In this document: positions 34,464 to 43,217 of the stretch, piece by piece
Numbering within the stretch: the stretch's first letter is position 1
Layout: every line of letters starts with the position of its first letter
Assembly (NCBI RefSeq): GCF_003944715.1
Contig: NZ_RWIT01000004.1
Location: 310,001 to 374,000 of the forward strand
Source: Hymenobacter rigui
Lineage (GTDB): Bacteria > Bacteroidota > Bacteroidia > Cytophagales > Hymenobacteraceae
Direction: 5' to 3'
DNA: 64,000 nucleotides
Translations under genes and position numbers: made by a program
Notes under the pieces: generated by a model
Databases searched by the model: none
What the model was told of the DNA's origin: nothing
The model's input: the letters and a program-made list of their open reading frames with translations, nothing else

Positions 34464-35666
34464 TCAATTAGTTAGCCTTCTGGAAGCAGCGGTTTGGAGA
34501 GGCTTGCCTGCACCCAGCCGTACCTGGTACTTATGCAGATTTTGTTGCCAGGCCGCATGTTCCCGTGCCTCCGTCTGGAGTGTGATGGGTGCCGGCAGGT
34601 GGATAGTGCCGGTGCAGGCAGCGCAGGCATCCGTGCTCAGGTCGTGGCGGTCCAAGTACGGACTGCGGCGGCCCCAGCTCACAAAACCAATAGTATTATC
34701 GGTTACCTGGTTGGCAAAAAACACCGTGGCGGCGGTTTCATACGCATTAAATATAGCCATGCCCGCGTAGCTGGACGGCAGATGCGTACCACCAGCAAGC
34801 AGCCCACTACTGATGATGCGGTTGTGATGAAAACGGTTGTGGTGGCCGGCGGCAATGTTCATTCCGGCGTTGCAGGTGCTGACAACTACATTCTCGAATG
34901 CTTCAACATACGCCGTGGTCAACTGGGCCGACGAGGCATCCCCATCAGTGGTGATGCCAGAACCGGTGAATTTGGGGGCAGTGGCTGGCACGGGATACGC
35001 TCCCTGGATGTAGTTGTGATGCACGCGCAACGGGCTGGTGGAGGTGCCGGAGGTGTTGTGCAGGTTGATGTTGTCCTCCACCATGCTTTGGTCGGGCTCA
35101 TTTATCACCTCGTTCCAGCTGATATCAATGTTGCCCAGACCATGAATATCATTGAGCTGCAGGAAGCTCACTTTGGCACCGCCTCCGTTGCGGAAGCGGC
35201 CATCAATGTTACGGGCTTGGTTGCGGCGGACCGCAATACTCTGGTTTGCTGATCCGTCACCCTGCCAGCGGTACACCAGTATGCCAGCTGTATGCTCCAA
35301 GTAGTTGTTTTCGGCCAAGAGGCTCACGCCGTCGTTTACTTCTAGAAAGCGCCCCTGCGCCTGGTTATCGGCAGTCTGAGGTGCTCCGTAGGCCCGGCAG
35401 TTGCGCACAGTAAGGTGGCTGCCGCCCGCAGTTGCATCAATCAGCCGGCCCGGCCCCCGCAGCTCGCAGCCATCCAGCACCACTGGCTCAGTGGTTTCCA
35501 CCCGAACGCAGGCCTGCTCTGAACTGCTGCTCACATACCGGCCGGAATATGTGCCGCCTTCCCGGATAACCAGCACCGCATCCTGCCCTGGGCGAAGCGT
35601 GCAGGTAGCACCGGTGAGGAGCAGTCCACCTCCCAGTAACGCGTGCAATAGAGTAAAATTTGCCAT
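34464..35666 (-). CDS. Beta-helix lipoprotein, paralog of the 1068-residue protein
   Basis: 400 residues. The signal peptide ends in a lipobox, LLLTGATC, with Cys22. The whole mature part aligns with the beta-helix of the neighbouring large protein: NARGRFLEVN-like segments, ENNYLEHTAGI, NARNIDGRFRNGGG-like, LGNIDISWNEVINEP, SMVEDNINLHN, GSGITTDGD, CNAGMNIAAGHH, and DLSTDACAACTGTIHLP. It lacks the malectin modules and the Ig domain. It is the last gene of the Wza-Wzc operon, 46 bases after a glycosyltransferase gene. Being lipid-anchored, it probably acts on the polysaccharide in the periplasm or at the outer membrane as a lyase, epimerase or retention factor. No catalytic residues can be assigned. 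Confidence 0.82.
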   Translation of the reverse strand: MANFTLLHALLGGGLLLTGATCTLRPGQDAVLVIREGGTYSGRYVSSSSEQACVRVETTEPVVLDGCELRGPGRLIDATAGGSHLTVRNCRAYGAPQTADNQAQGRFLEVNDGVSLLAENNYLEHTAGILVYRWQGDGSANQSIAVRRNQARNIDGRFRNGGGAKVSFLQLNDIHGLGNIDISWNEVINEPDQSMVEDNINLHNTSGTSTSPLRVHHNYIQGAYPVPATAPKFTGSGITTDGDASSAQLTTAYVEAFENVVVSTCNAGMNIAAGHHNRFHHNRIISSGLLAGGTHLPSSYAGMAIFNAYETAATVFFANQVTDNTIGFVSWGRRSPYLDRHDLSTDACAACTGTIHLPAPITLQTEAREHAAWQQNLHKYQVRLGAGKPLQTAASRRLTN

Positions 35667-35712
35667 GATTAGTTGGGAGGAAATGGGGCTGAACAGCTAC
35701 AAAGCCATCCGG

Positions 35713-36552
35713 TTAGTGCAGAAAATAACCCACCAGCCGGCGGGCATACCCGTTCAGCAGAAAGTACGGCAGGTACGGACGGGGGCAGTTCTTGAGACCG
35801 AACCAAGTGAAGTTGCGCAGGTTGCCACCGCCCCGGATACCAAACAGGTGCTGGTAGTAGCCCCGCAGGCTGCGCTGGCGGCGGGTTATTTCCTGGCCGC
35901 TTTCATCGGGGTAGGTGCTCAGGCAGGCGTCGTAGTTACAGTACACCGGGAAGCCGTGCCGCCGGGCTACGCTGGTATAGTCAAAATCGGCGAGGTAATG
36001 CGGCAGGCGCTTCTCATCAAACAAGCCGATGGTTTCCAGCACTAGCCGGGGAATGAGCAGGCCGCGGCCCGGTAGGTAAGTAACGCGGTGCAGACCTTGT
36101 CGCTGCGCCACTGGCAGGGTTTCCAGCAAGTCGCGGCGGGTATTGGTGCGCCAGTCCAGGGTTTCGCCGCCGTACACGGGCTGGCCGGTGGCGGCATCCA
36201 GTTCCAGGGACCCCAGTACGGCGGTAGGATGCTGGGCGGCGCAGTTCAGCATCCGGTCTACAAAATCGGGAGCAGCCAGTACGTCGTTGTTCAGCGTCAT
36301 GATGTGGGTAGCGCCTTCGGCCAGGGCTCGGCGGATGCCCAGGTTCACCCCGGCCGTCCAGAACAGGTTGCCGTCACCTTCTTCGATAAGCACTGCCGGA
36401 AACTCATCCCGGAGCATCTGGCCGGTGCCATCCGTGGAGCCATCATCGACCACCACCACCCGGAACCCCTGGGTAGTTTGCTGTTGTAAGGACTCTAAGC
36501 AGGCGCGGGTGAAGTCCTTCCGGTTGAAAACGGGAATAACGATGTAAAGCAT
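35713..36552 (-). CDS. GT2 family glycosyltransferase
   Basis: 279 residues. Single GT-A fold: LYIVIPVFNRKDFTRACLES, VVVVDDGSTDGT, FWTAGVNLGIRRAL and MTLNNDVLAAPDF, where the DxD-like motif is NND. YLPGRGLLIPRLVLETIG follows. The FWTAGVNLGI stretch with NND resembles rhamnosyl- or galactosyl-type GT2 enzymes. It should extend the lipid-linked oligosaccharide in the cytoplasm. It lies in the Wza-to-beta-helix operon, 30 bases after the GT4 gene. Confidence 0.9.
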   Translation of the reverse strand: MLYIVIPVFNRKDFTRACLESLQQQTTQGFRVVVVDDGSTDGTGQMLRDEFPAVLIEEGDGNLFWTAGVNLGIRRALAEGATHIMTLNNDVLAAPDFVDRMLNCAAQHPTAVLGSLELDAATGQPVYGGETLDWRTNTRRDLLETLPVAQRQGLHRVTYLPGRGLLIPRLVLETIGLFDEKRLPHYLADFDYTSVARRHGFPVYCNYDACLSTYPDESGQEITRRQRSLRGYYQHLFGIRGGGNLRNFTWFGLKNCPRPYLPYFLLNGYARRLVGYFLH

Positions 36553-36582
36553 AGCAAAACAGTAGGAGTTGCCAGAGAAAAA

Positions 36583-37881
36583 CTAAGAAGCCTGTGCCAG
36601 GACGGGCAGGGGAGTACCAGGGCTGGGTGCTGGCGCGGATACCGACTGCGGCTGCCGTAGCAGCTGCTGCACCAGCAGCAACAGGCGTTGGGTGCGGGCT
36701 GTCCAGGTCTGGGTGCAGGCAAAGAGGTAGCCCGCCTGCCCGGCGGCCAGGCGGGCCTCGGGGTGATGGTAATAATACTCCACGGCCCGGGCCATGGCAG
36801 TGGCAGTGGCTTCCGGAGTTGTCACGGGTACTTTAATACCCGCCGTGGCCGGTACAAAATCGTGGGCTCCCTGGTGGTCGAGGGTGATGATGGGCAGGCC
36901 GGTAGCCATGGCTTCCAGAAACTGCGAGGCAAAGGAGTCGCGGAGGCTGCCAAACAGGAAGGCATCATGCGAGAGAAAAGCCACCCGGACTTCCTGCCAG
37001 GAAACGGCGCCGCGCCAGGTTACCCGGTCCTGGAGGCCGTAGCGGGCTATGGCGGCCGGCAGCTGCTGCCCCAGCGGACCGTCGCCGATGATGGTCAGGT
37101 GAAACGGCACCCGTTTATCAACCCGCGCCAGTGCATCGAGGGCCAGCAGCAGGGCTTTGCGGGGAAACAGACGGCCCAGCCACAGCAGCCGGAACGTAGA
37201 ACTGGGCTCCCGCTGCGGAAAGGCAGGTGGAAAGAATGACTCGGGCAGGCCGGAGTCCAGAAACAGCTCCACGCGACGGGCCCCCATGCGGCGGGCCAAC
37301 TCGGCGGTTTCGGAATTGGTGGCCAGCACTACGGCCGCGTGGCGCAGCGTCTGGCGCACATTGGGGTCAAACGTCATCAGCAGCCAGCCCACCGCGTTGC
37401 GCATGGTTTCCGACTTAAACCAATCGGGAATAAATGCCCGGAAAGCTTTGGGAGCACGCTGGGCGCCGCCAACCGGCCCGAAGATGAGCGGTTTACCCAG
37501 GCGCCACATCCAGGAACCCATCTGCAGGCTGCCGTAGGTGGCATGATGCACATAATCGAAAGCCACGGTCCGGCTGATGCGGGCGGCTTCTTTCCAGGCC
37601 AGGTACTGCCACACCATATAGTGCAGGTACACACCAAACTGCCAGCGGTGCAGAAACTGTACCCAGGCCGGCACCGCTACAAAAATGAAGTGCAATTGCT
37701 CCGGCTTCACCTCGTGGCCGTGTTTGGCCATGAAGGCGGCAATACCCTCGCGCCCATCGGGGTTGGTGATGCACCACACGCGGTGGCCTTGCTGGGCAGT
37801 TTGCCAGGTCCAGTTGAAGCCAAAACCGTCTTCGCCACCGTGGGCCGGGTTGCAGGCATAGGCAGATAGCAGAACGTTCAT
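36583..37881 (-). CDS. GT4 family glycosyltransferase
   Basis: 432 residues, GT-B fold. The N-terminal acceptor domain starts MNVLLSAYACNPAHGGEDGF. The C-terminal donor domain has RLLWLGRLFPRKALLLALDAL, HLTIIGDGPLGQQL, and FGSLRDSFASQFLEAMATGLP, where the family E-x7-E pattern is replaced by S-containing sequence followed by QFLEAMATG, close to the usual site. A hydrophobic patch with LHYMVWQYLAW suggests membrane association. It adds one sugar of the repeat unit; the donor is unknown. Confidence 0.88.
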   Translation of the reverse strand: MNVLLSAYACNPAHGGEDGFGFNWTWQTAQQGHRVWCITNPDGREGIAAFMAKHGHEVKPEQLHFIFVAVPAWVQFLHRWQFGVYLHYMVWQYLAWKEAARISRTVAFDYVHHATYGSLQMGSWMWRLGKPLIFGPVGGAQRAPKAFRAFIPDWFKSETMRNAVGWLLMTFDPNVRQTLRHAAVVLATNSETAELARRMGARRVELFLDSGLPESFFPPAFPQREPSSTFRLLWLGRLFPRKALLLALDALARVDKRVPFHLTIIGDGPLGQQLPAAIARYGLQDRVTWRGAVSWQEVRVAFLSHDAFLFGSLRDSFASQFLEAMATGLPIITLDHQGAHDFVPATAGIKVPVTTPEATATAMARAVEYYYHHPEARLAAGQAGYLFACTQTWTARTQRLLLLVQQLLRQPQSVSAPAPSPGTPLPVLAQAS

Positions 37882-37980
37882 GAGCAGAAGAGAAATGAAG
37901 CGCAGGAGGGCGGGAAGAACTGGACTTGTGGTGAAGAAAAAAGAGCGGTAGACAAGAGCAAATGAACAGGAAGCCAGCCC

Positions 37981-39000
37981 TCAGGCATGCGTGGCCGAGG
38001 AAAAAGCCGGAACTGGTGCGGTAAGCGGGGGAGCCGCCCGCGCCGGGCGGGGCGCCGCCGAGCGCCGGAACAGCTGCCGGAATTTGGCCGCTACCCGCCC
38101 CCACAGAAACTCGCGGAAGCGGCGCTTGTCGCGGCGGCGGTCGGCCAGTACCGTGGTGGGGTGGCACAGCGGAAATGCCAGGTTGGTGGTGGGCACGTTG
38201 GCAAACTCATCGGTGGCGTTGAGCGTGTGGGTGCCTTGCTCGCCAAACCCGATGTTGCCCACCAGATTGGTGGCCGGCACGATGCACAGCCCGGAGTTGG
38301 CTACGATGGTGAAGTGCCACTGGTAATCCCATACATCGGGTGGCTGGGGGTGGTCGAGCACGCTCTCGATTTTGCTGAGGCGGTAACGGGTTTCCAGCCA
38401 GGTGCTGTAGAGGCCGGCCAGCTTGCCCTGGCTGTGTAGGTCGTGGTAATTGCTCAGTTGAAAATCATACAGCTGCCAGGCTCGGCGCCAGGTAGCCCAA
38501 CCCCAGCTATTCACCTGCGTGGAGAAGTAGTACGACTCAGCCTCCACGGGGCGGGGGCGGCGGGCCTCCCGGCTGAAGTTGTTGCCCCCGATGTGCATCA
38601 CGCGGGTATCGGTGCGGTAACGGGTCAGGAGCTCCTCGCAAAACCGGAAAAAGGAAGGAGCCGGCACGCAGTCGTCTTCCAGAATAATACCTTCCTCTTC
38701 CTGCCGGAAAAACCAATCAATGGCCGAGGCCGGGCCCACGCCGCAGTTCAGGTTGGTAGTCCGGAACAGCGTGAATACCTCGCAGGGCCAGTCAATATCA
38801 GCCACAATGGCGCGGGCGGCGGCGCAGCGGGCCTGGTCGTCGGGGTGCGTGGTGCGGGGGCCGTCGGCGGCAATGTACAGCCGGGGCGGGCGGGCCCGGC
38901 GCACGGCTTCAAACACGCGCCGGGTTGTGTCGGGGCGGTTAAAGATGAGCAGTAGGACCGCCGTGCGCAAAGGGGCAGAACTGGAAGAGGCAGGTAGCAT
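37981..39000 (-). CDS. Putative GT-A glycosyltransferase (HlpA-like nucleotide-diphospho-sugar transferase)
   Basis: 339 residues from ATG at 39000; an upstream in-frame start at 39084 overlaps the polymerase gene and is not preferred. The core reads AVLLLIFNRPDTTRRVFEAV, LYIAADGPR, DWFFRQEEEGIILEDDCVPA (EDD as the DxD-like motif) and NSWGWATWRRAWQLYD. This pattern is shared by a family often annotated as hemolysin-like or sugar transferases in polysaccharide loci. It probably adds a sugar to the repeat unit. The gap to the next downstream gene (37882-37980) contains nothing else. Confidence 0.78.
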   Translation of the reverse strand: MLPASSSSAPLRTAVLLLIFNRPDTTRRVFEAVRRARPPRLYIAADGPRTTHPDDQARCAAARAIVADIDWPCEVFTLFRTTNLNCGVGPASAIDWFFRQEEEGIILEDDCVPAPSFFRFCEELLTRYRTDTRVMHIGGNNFSREARRPRPVEAESYYFSTQVNSWGWATWRRAWQLYDFQLSNYHDLHSQGKLAGLYSTWLETRYRLSKIESVLDHPQPPDVWDYQWHFTIVANSGLCIVPATNLVGNIGFGEQGTHTLNATDEFANVPTTNLAFPLCHPTTVLADRRRDKRRFREFLWGRVAAKFRQLFRRSAAPRPARAAPPLTAPVPAFSSATHA

Positions 39001-39034
39001 ATAACGGGAAGTAGAGAACCTGGAAAAAAGGGGC

Positions 39035-40336
39035 TCAGGCCGGCACGCCCAACGCTGCAGAAACAGGTGCCACTGTTGGCTCAATGGAAACAGTGGCCCC
39101 CGCCGGAGTTAGTGGTTTAGCAGCAACAAATGGCAGCGGTGCTGCTACGGCCATGGTAATACCAATGAGGCCATACAGGTAGGGAGGCCAGTCATAGGAA
39201 ACGCCGTAGAGCAGGGCAGTGCTGGTAAAGCTGAGCAGGGTGGCCGTTGCGGCACTGAATGGTACCGGCTGAAAAGCCCGCTTTACCAATTGCCAGAGCG
39301 GAAGGAGCATTACCAGCAGCACGCCCAGAATACCGAAGTAAAAAAGCCGGTCGAGGTAGAAGCTGTGAAAGTGGTGGCCGGTGCGGTCGGCCCACACCGG
39401 GTGGTCTCCGTCGCCGTAAAACTGCATGGGCAGTTCGAAGCCTTCCAGCCGCATTCCTACCACCGGATGCTCCTGCACGAAGGACTCGTAGGCTTCCCAC
39501 TGCTTGAGGCGCCAGCTGCCGGTGCCCTGCTTATCGGCGTGGGTAATGTCCTCCACGTTGGTTTCCAGCTTGCGCAGCACCTGTGGGTTATCGAGCACCA
39601 AGGCCGTGCCGCCGAGCAGCCCCGCCAGCAGCGGCATCACCAGAATGGGCAGCATCCGGTTGAGGTGCACCCGGGCGCCTTCCACCCGGCCCAGCGCAAT
39701 AAACAGGCCGTTGACTACCAACGCGAGGGTCATGGTGAGCCACACAGTGCGGTGCTGCAGGAACACAATCAGGGCCAGAATGATGAAAAACAGTGCCAGC
39801 CGCAGCAGGCCGCCCTGCGTTACATACTGGTTGAAGTAATACAGCGCAGGCAGCATCAGCAGAAACGCCGACGTCACGTTGAACCCTCGTTCCGTTTCCA
39901 GAAATGCCGTGAGGCTCAACGCATCCGGGTGGTACAGGGCCATGCTGAGAGCCAGTCCCGTCAGTACCAGAAACATCAGCAGCCCCATGGGCAGCGGGTG
40001 ACGCCGGTAGTAGGCGTACATGGCAAAAACGGGCAGAATGGCCATGAGCTTCGCAAATACGTGCGGATACACGAAAGGCGTGCCCCACCCATTGTAGGAC
40101 TCCAGCGCCAGGGCCCCAGTAGCCGCAAGTACCACCAGCAGCCACTTGCGCATGATGGGGCTCAGATACCGGAAGTACAGCGCAATCAACAGCAGCGAGA
40201 GGCCCGTAATGGCGTAGTTGTAGAGCCCAAGCGCCGGGTCGTCATCTTCCTTGATGACAAACTCCGTGAAGGCCCGGTCCGTGAGCAGAACCAGCAGCAG
40301 CGGCAGTACGTGGCGGAAGCGGAAACTTATCTTCAT
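39035..40336 (-). CDS. O-antigen polymerase/ligase family membrane protein (Wzy-like)
   Basis: 433 residues with about eleven hydrophobic segments and a large loop rich in charged residues around HPVVGMRLEGFELPMQFYGD and HHFHSFYLDRLFYFGILGV, the typical periplasmic loop of the Wzy_C/O-antigen ligase family. It should polymerise repeat units flipped to the periplasm. Whether it is the polymerase or a ligase cannot be told by sequence; being the only such gene beside a flippase and Wzc makes polymerase more likely. Its start overlaps the upstream gene's stop by four bases (ATGA). Confidence 0.85.
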   Translation of the reverse strand: MKISFRFRHVLPLLLVLLTDRAFTEFVIKEDDDPALGLYNYAITGLSLLLIALYFRYLSPIMRKWLLVVLAATGALALESYNGWGTPFVYPHVFAKLMAILPVFAMYAYYRRHPLPMGLLMFLVLTGLALSMALYHPDALSLTAFLETERGFNVTSAFLLMLPALYYFNQYVTQGGLLRLALFFIILALIVFLQHRTVWLTMTLALVVNGLFIALGRVEGARVHLNRMLPILVMPLLAGLLGGTALVLDNPQVLRKLETNVEDITHADKQGTGSWRLKQWEAYESFVQEHPVVGMRLEGFELPMQFYGDGDHPVWADRTGHHFHSFYLDRLFYFGILGVLLVMLLPLWQLVKRAFQPVPFSAATATLLSFTSTALLYGVSYDWPPYLYGLIGITMAVAAPLPFVAAKPLTPAGATVSIEPTVAPVSAALGVPA

Positions 40337-41493
40337 AGCTCCAAAGCGGGTATGAGCGGGTCAGACTGCGCCGGCAGCGGGTGCAGGTTGGTGTTCTGGC
40401 AGGCCTCGTCGTACACGGCGCGGGTACGGCGGGCGGTATGCTGCCAGGTAAAGTCGAGTAGGCGCAGCTGGCCCAGCCGGATCAGGTCACGGCGCAGCGC
40501 GGAGTCGGTAAGTATGCGGGCCAGCTGCTCGGCCAGGGCGGCGGGTTGAGCGGCCGGGAAATACAGGGCCGCGTCGCGGGCTATTTCCGGAAAGCAGGAT
40601 GCCTCACTCAGCACCACCGGGCACTGCTGACCGTACGCCTCCAGAATGGGCAGCCCGAAGCCTTCGTATTCAGAAGGAAAGATGAATGCCTGGGCGTGCT
40701 GGTACAGCTGGTTGAGTTGGGCATCCGTCACCGGCCCGAACTGGTGGGCCCGCCCGGTCCAGCCGGTCCTGGCCAGCAGCTCACGCTCAGCCGCCGTGAA
40801 AGGCCCGCCGCCCGCGCACACCAGGTGCAGGTCTTGCGCAATGGCCGCTGGCAGTAGGGCCAGAGCTTCTGCCAGCACCCCGAAGTTTTTGTACAGCGCC
40901 CGGCTACCCGTAAACAGTACGTACCGCTCCGGCACCGGCAGGGCCGGGCCCGCCGTGGTGGTAAACTCCCGCTCGGTGTAGCCGTGGTGCACCACCCGCA
41001 CTTTTTCAGGAGCTACGGGCAGCAGCCGCAGCAAGTCGGCGCGGGTGTGTTCCGAAACCGCAATAATACGGGTGGCGCGCTGTACAATGCGGTTCAGCAC
41101 TGCCCCGTCACGGTCCGGGTAATGCTCCGGAAACAGAGCCGGAATCATGTCGTGGATGGTTACTACCAGGGGCCGGTCAGCCGGAAGCAGCTCCAGGAAA
41201 TAGTCGTCGTCGGCCAGGGTGGGATGGAACACATCGAAGTTGCCACGCTGCAGGGCCCGGCGGGAGGCCCGCTGGTTGAAGTACCGAATCACGCGCCAGC
41301 GGGCCGGCAACGACGACTCGGGCAGGAACGTGCGGTGGCGGGAGTGTTGCCGGTCCCGCAGATACAGGTTGTTGCTCAGGGCCACTGCCAGCTCCGACTG
41401 CCAGTTAGCGTGGCAGAGCAGCTCATGGTGGTAGCGGGATACTCCTCCAAAATCCTGGAGAGTAAAGGCCTGATGGTCGTACAGCACGCGCAT
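40333..41493 (-). CDS. GT4 family glycosyltransferase (mannosyltransferase-like)
   Basis: 386 residues, GT-B fold. It starts MRVLYDHQAFTLQDFGGVSR with a disordered-looking loop after it. The donor-domain motifs are FTGSRALYKNFGVLAEAL, HLVCAGGGPF and FIFPSEYEGFGLPILEAYGQ, where Glu-x7-Glu (EYEGFGLPILE) is intact. These enzymes commonly use GDP-mannose or UDP-sugars with retention of configuration. GDP-mannose would be available as the substrate of gmd. It overlaps the polymerase gene by four bases. Confidence 0.9.
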   Translation of the reverse strand: MRVLYDHQAFTLQDFGGVSRYHHELLCHANWQSELAVALSNNLYLRDRQHSRHRTFLPESSLPARWRVIRYFNQRASRRALQRGNFDVFHPTLADDDYFLELLPADRPLVVTIHDMIPALFPEHYPDRDGAVLNRIVQRATRIIAVSEHTRADLLRLLPVAPEKVRVVHHGYTEREFTTTAGPALPVPERYVLFTGSRALYKNFGVLAEALALLPAAIAQDLHLVCAGGGPFTAAERELLARTGWTGRAHQFGPVTDAQLNQLYQHAQAFIFPSEYEGFGLPILEAYGQQCPVVLSEASCFPEIARDAALYFPAAQPAALAEQLARILTDSALRRDLIRLGQLRLLDFTWQHTARRTRAVYDEACQNTNLHPLPAQSDPLIPALEL

Positions 41494-41495
41494 GA

Positions 41496-43115
41496 CTATA
41501 CCAGTTCAGTTTCAGGATCGGGTAGCAGGGCAGGGTGGGGACGGCGGACTGTAGGAGCGGGGGTAAGCGGGGCGGCGTCACCATTCAGGCGAGTTAGCCG
41601 GTTTGAATAGGCAGTGAGTAAGTGAGCCATCTGGCCGGAAGCAGCCTTGCCTTCGTGGAGGCGGCCCAGCAGGCGCAGCAGCACCTGGCGGAGGCGGTGC
41701 GGCGGGGCTGCAATTGTAAACCCGGCCAGCAGCAGGCCCCCGGCCAGCATTTCGGCCACGAGCAGCGCCGCACTGGGTACGGTGCCGGGAGGCAGCAGCA
41801 GAGGGGTGCCGGCAATGCCGGCTGCCACCAGCGCCCCGGCCAGCAGGCCGGGTACGTAAGCACCTAGTACCTCGGCAGTGGTTACGGCCAGCACCCGGCG
41901 CATCAGCAGCAGGTATAGCACCGTGCGAATAACCTCGCCGGCCACTACCGCAGCGGCTACGCCCAGCAGACCGTAGCGGCTTAGCCCGTAAAACAGGCCG
42001 GTCAGCAGCACGGCGTAAAACAGGTTCAGCCAGAGCTTGGGCGTGAGAGTGGCCGTGGCATCACATACCACTCCCGCAAACATCGTCACCATGCTCATCC
42101 CGAAAGCCGCACACACCACCCGCAGAATAGGCACTGCCGCCGCCCAATCGGGGCCGAGCATTACGCGCACAATTTCGGGGGCGGCCACGGCGGCCCCGGC
42201 GCAAATCGGAATAACCAGTGCCGCAATCAGCGTAATGCTGCTCAGGTACACGGCCCGCAGCCGGGGCCGGTCGGCCTGTACTTGGCTGAAGGAAGGAAAC
42301 ACCACTTTCGATACGCTGGTGGTCAGCAGGTACACCGGCAGGCCAATCAGCATCCAGCCCCGGCTATAAATGCCCAGCGCCGCCGCCCCGAGCAGCCGTC
42401 CAATCAGCAGCGTATCCAGAGAGCCCGTCACAAATTCCAGAAAGCTGATGGCCGACATGCGGCTGCCGTAGGCCACCAAGGGGCGGTACGTTTCCCAGTG
42501 AAACAGCGGCTGCACGGCGTGCCGCTCGGCCAGGTAGCTCAGAATGGTCGTCATCAACCCCTGGCCGATGGTGGCCGCCACGAGGCTCCATACGCCGAAG
42601 CCCTTAAACGCCAGTACGATGCCCAGGCCGCCGTAGCTCAGAATATAAGAAGTCAACTCAATGATGGCCAGTGTCCGGAACCGCATGTGGCGCCGTAGCA
42701 GACTCAGGGCCGTGGCATTGAAGCCCGTCAGGCAAAGGCCCACGGCCAGTACCCGCACCACCGGCACCACCTCGGGCTGGCGTACAATGCCGGCCGCCAG
42801 CGGGGCGGCCAATACCAGCAACCCGGCAAACAGGATACCCAGGCCTACGGACGAGGTGAAGGCCGCCCGAATATCGACGCGGGTTAGCTCCGGCTTCTGA
42901 ATAATGGCCTGCTCCATGCCCATCTGGGCGAAGTAGGAGCCGAAACGCAGGATTACTCCCGCCAGGGCCACCAAGCCAAATGCCGCCGGACTCAGCAGGC
43001 GGGCCATGGTGGCGGTGTAGCCCATTTGCAATACCGCTGTAATAACAGTGGCCGCGGTAGTCCACTTCACGCCGTGCACGGCGGCAGTTGTCAGGTTAGA
43101 AGCAGAAGATGCCAT
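41496..43115 (-). CDS. Wzx-type oligosaccharide flippase
   Basis: 539 residues with about 14 membrane segments in the MOP exporter pattern: VKWTTAATVITAVLQMGYTA at the start, ATMARLLSPAAFGLVALAGV, FAQMGMEQAIIQKPELTR, and SRMSAISFLEFVTGSLDTLL. A hydrophilic tail of about 60 residues follows the last helix. It should flip the undecaprenyl-linked repeat unit from cytoplasm to periplasm. It lies two bases from the GT4 gene and about 100 bases from Wzc, in the same operon. Confidence 0.92.
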   Translation of the reverse strand: MASSASNLTTAAVHGVKWTTAATVITAVLQMGYTATMARLLSPAAFGLVALAGVILRFGSYFAQMGMEQAIIQKPELTRVDIRAAFTSSVGLGILFAGLLVLAAPLAAGIVRQPEVVPVVRVLAVGLCLTGFNATALSLLRRHMRFRTLAIIELTSYILSYGGLGIVLAFKGFGVWSLVAATIGQGLMTTILSYLAERHAVQPLFHWETYRPLVAYGSRMSAISFLEFVTGSLDTLLIGRLLGAAALGIYSRGWMLIGLPVYLLTTSVSKVVFPSFSQVQADRPRLRAVYLSSITLIAALVIPICAGAAVAAPEIVRVMLGPDWAAAVPILRVVCAAFGMSMVTMFAGVVCDATATLTPKLWLNLFYAVLLTGLFYGLSRYGLLGVAAAVVAGEVIRTVLYLLLMRRVLAVTTAEVLGAYVPGLLAGALVAAGIAGTPLLLPPGTVPSAALLVAEMLAGGLLLAGFTIAAPPHRLRQVLLRLLGRLHEGKAASGQMAHLLTAYSNRLTRLNGDAAPLTPAPTVRRPHPALLPDPETELV

Positions 43116-43217
43116 GAAGCCATCCGGAAAAGGGGAGGTGCGAAAGGAATGAGCAGCAGAACGGGGAATTTGACGGCGCCACCAGGAGCAGCGCCGCCGG
43201 GCGCGAATGACAGCAGG

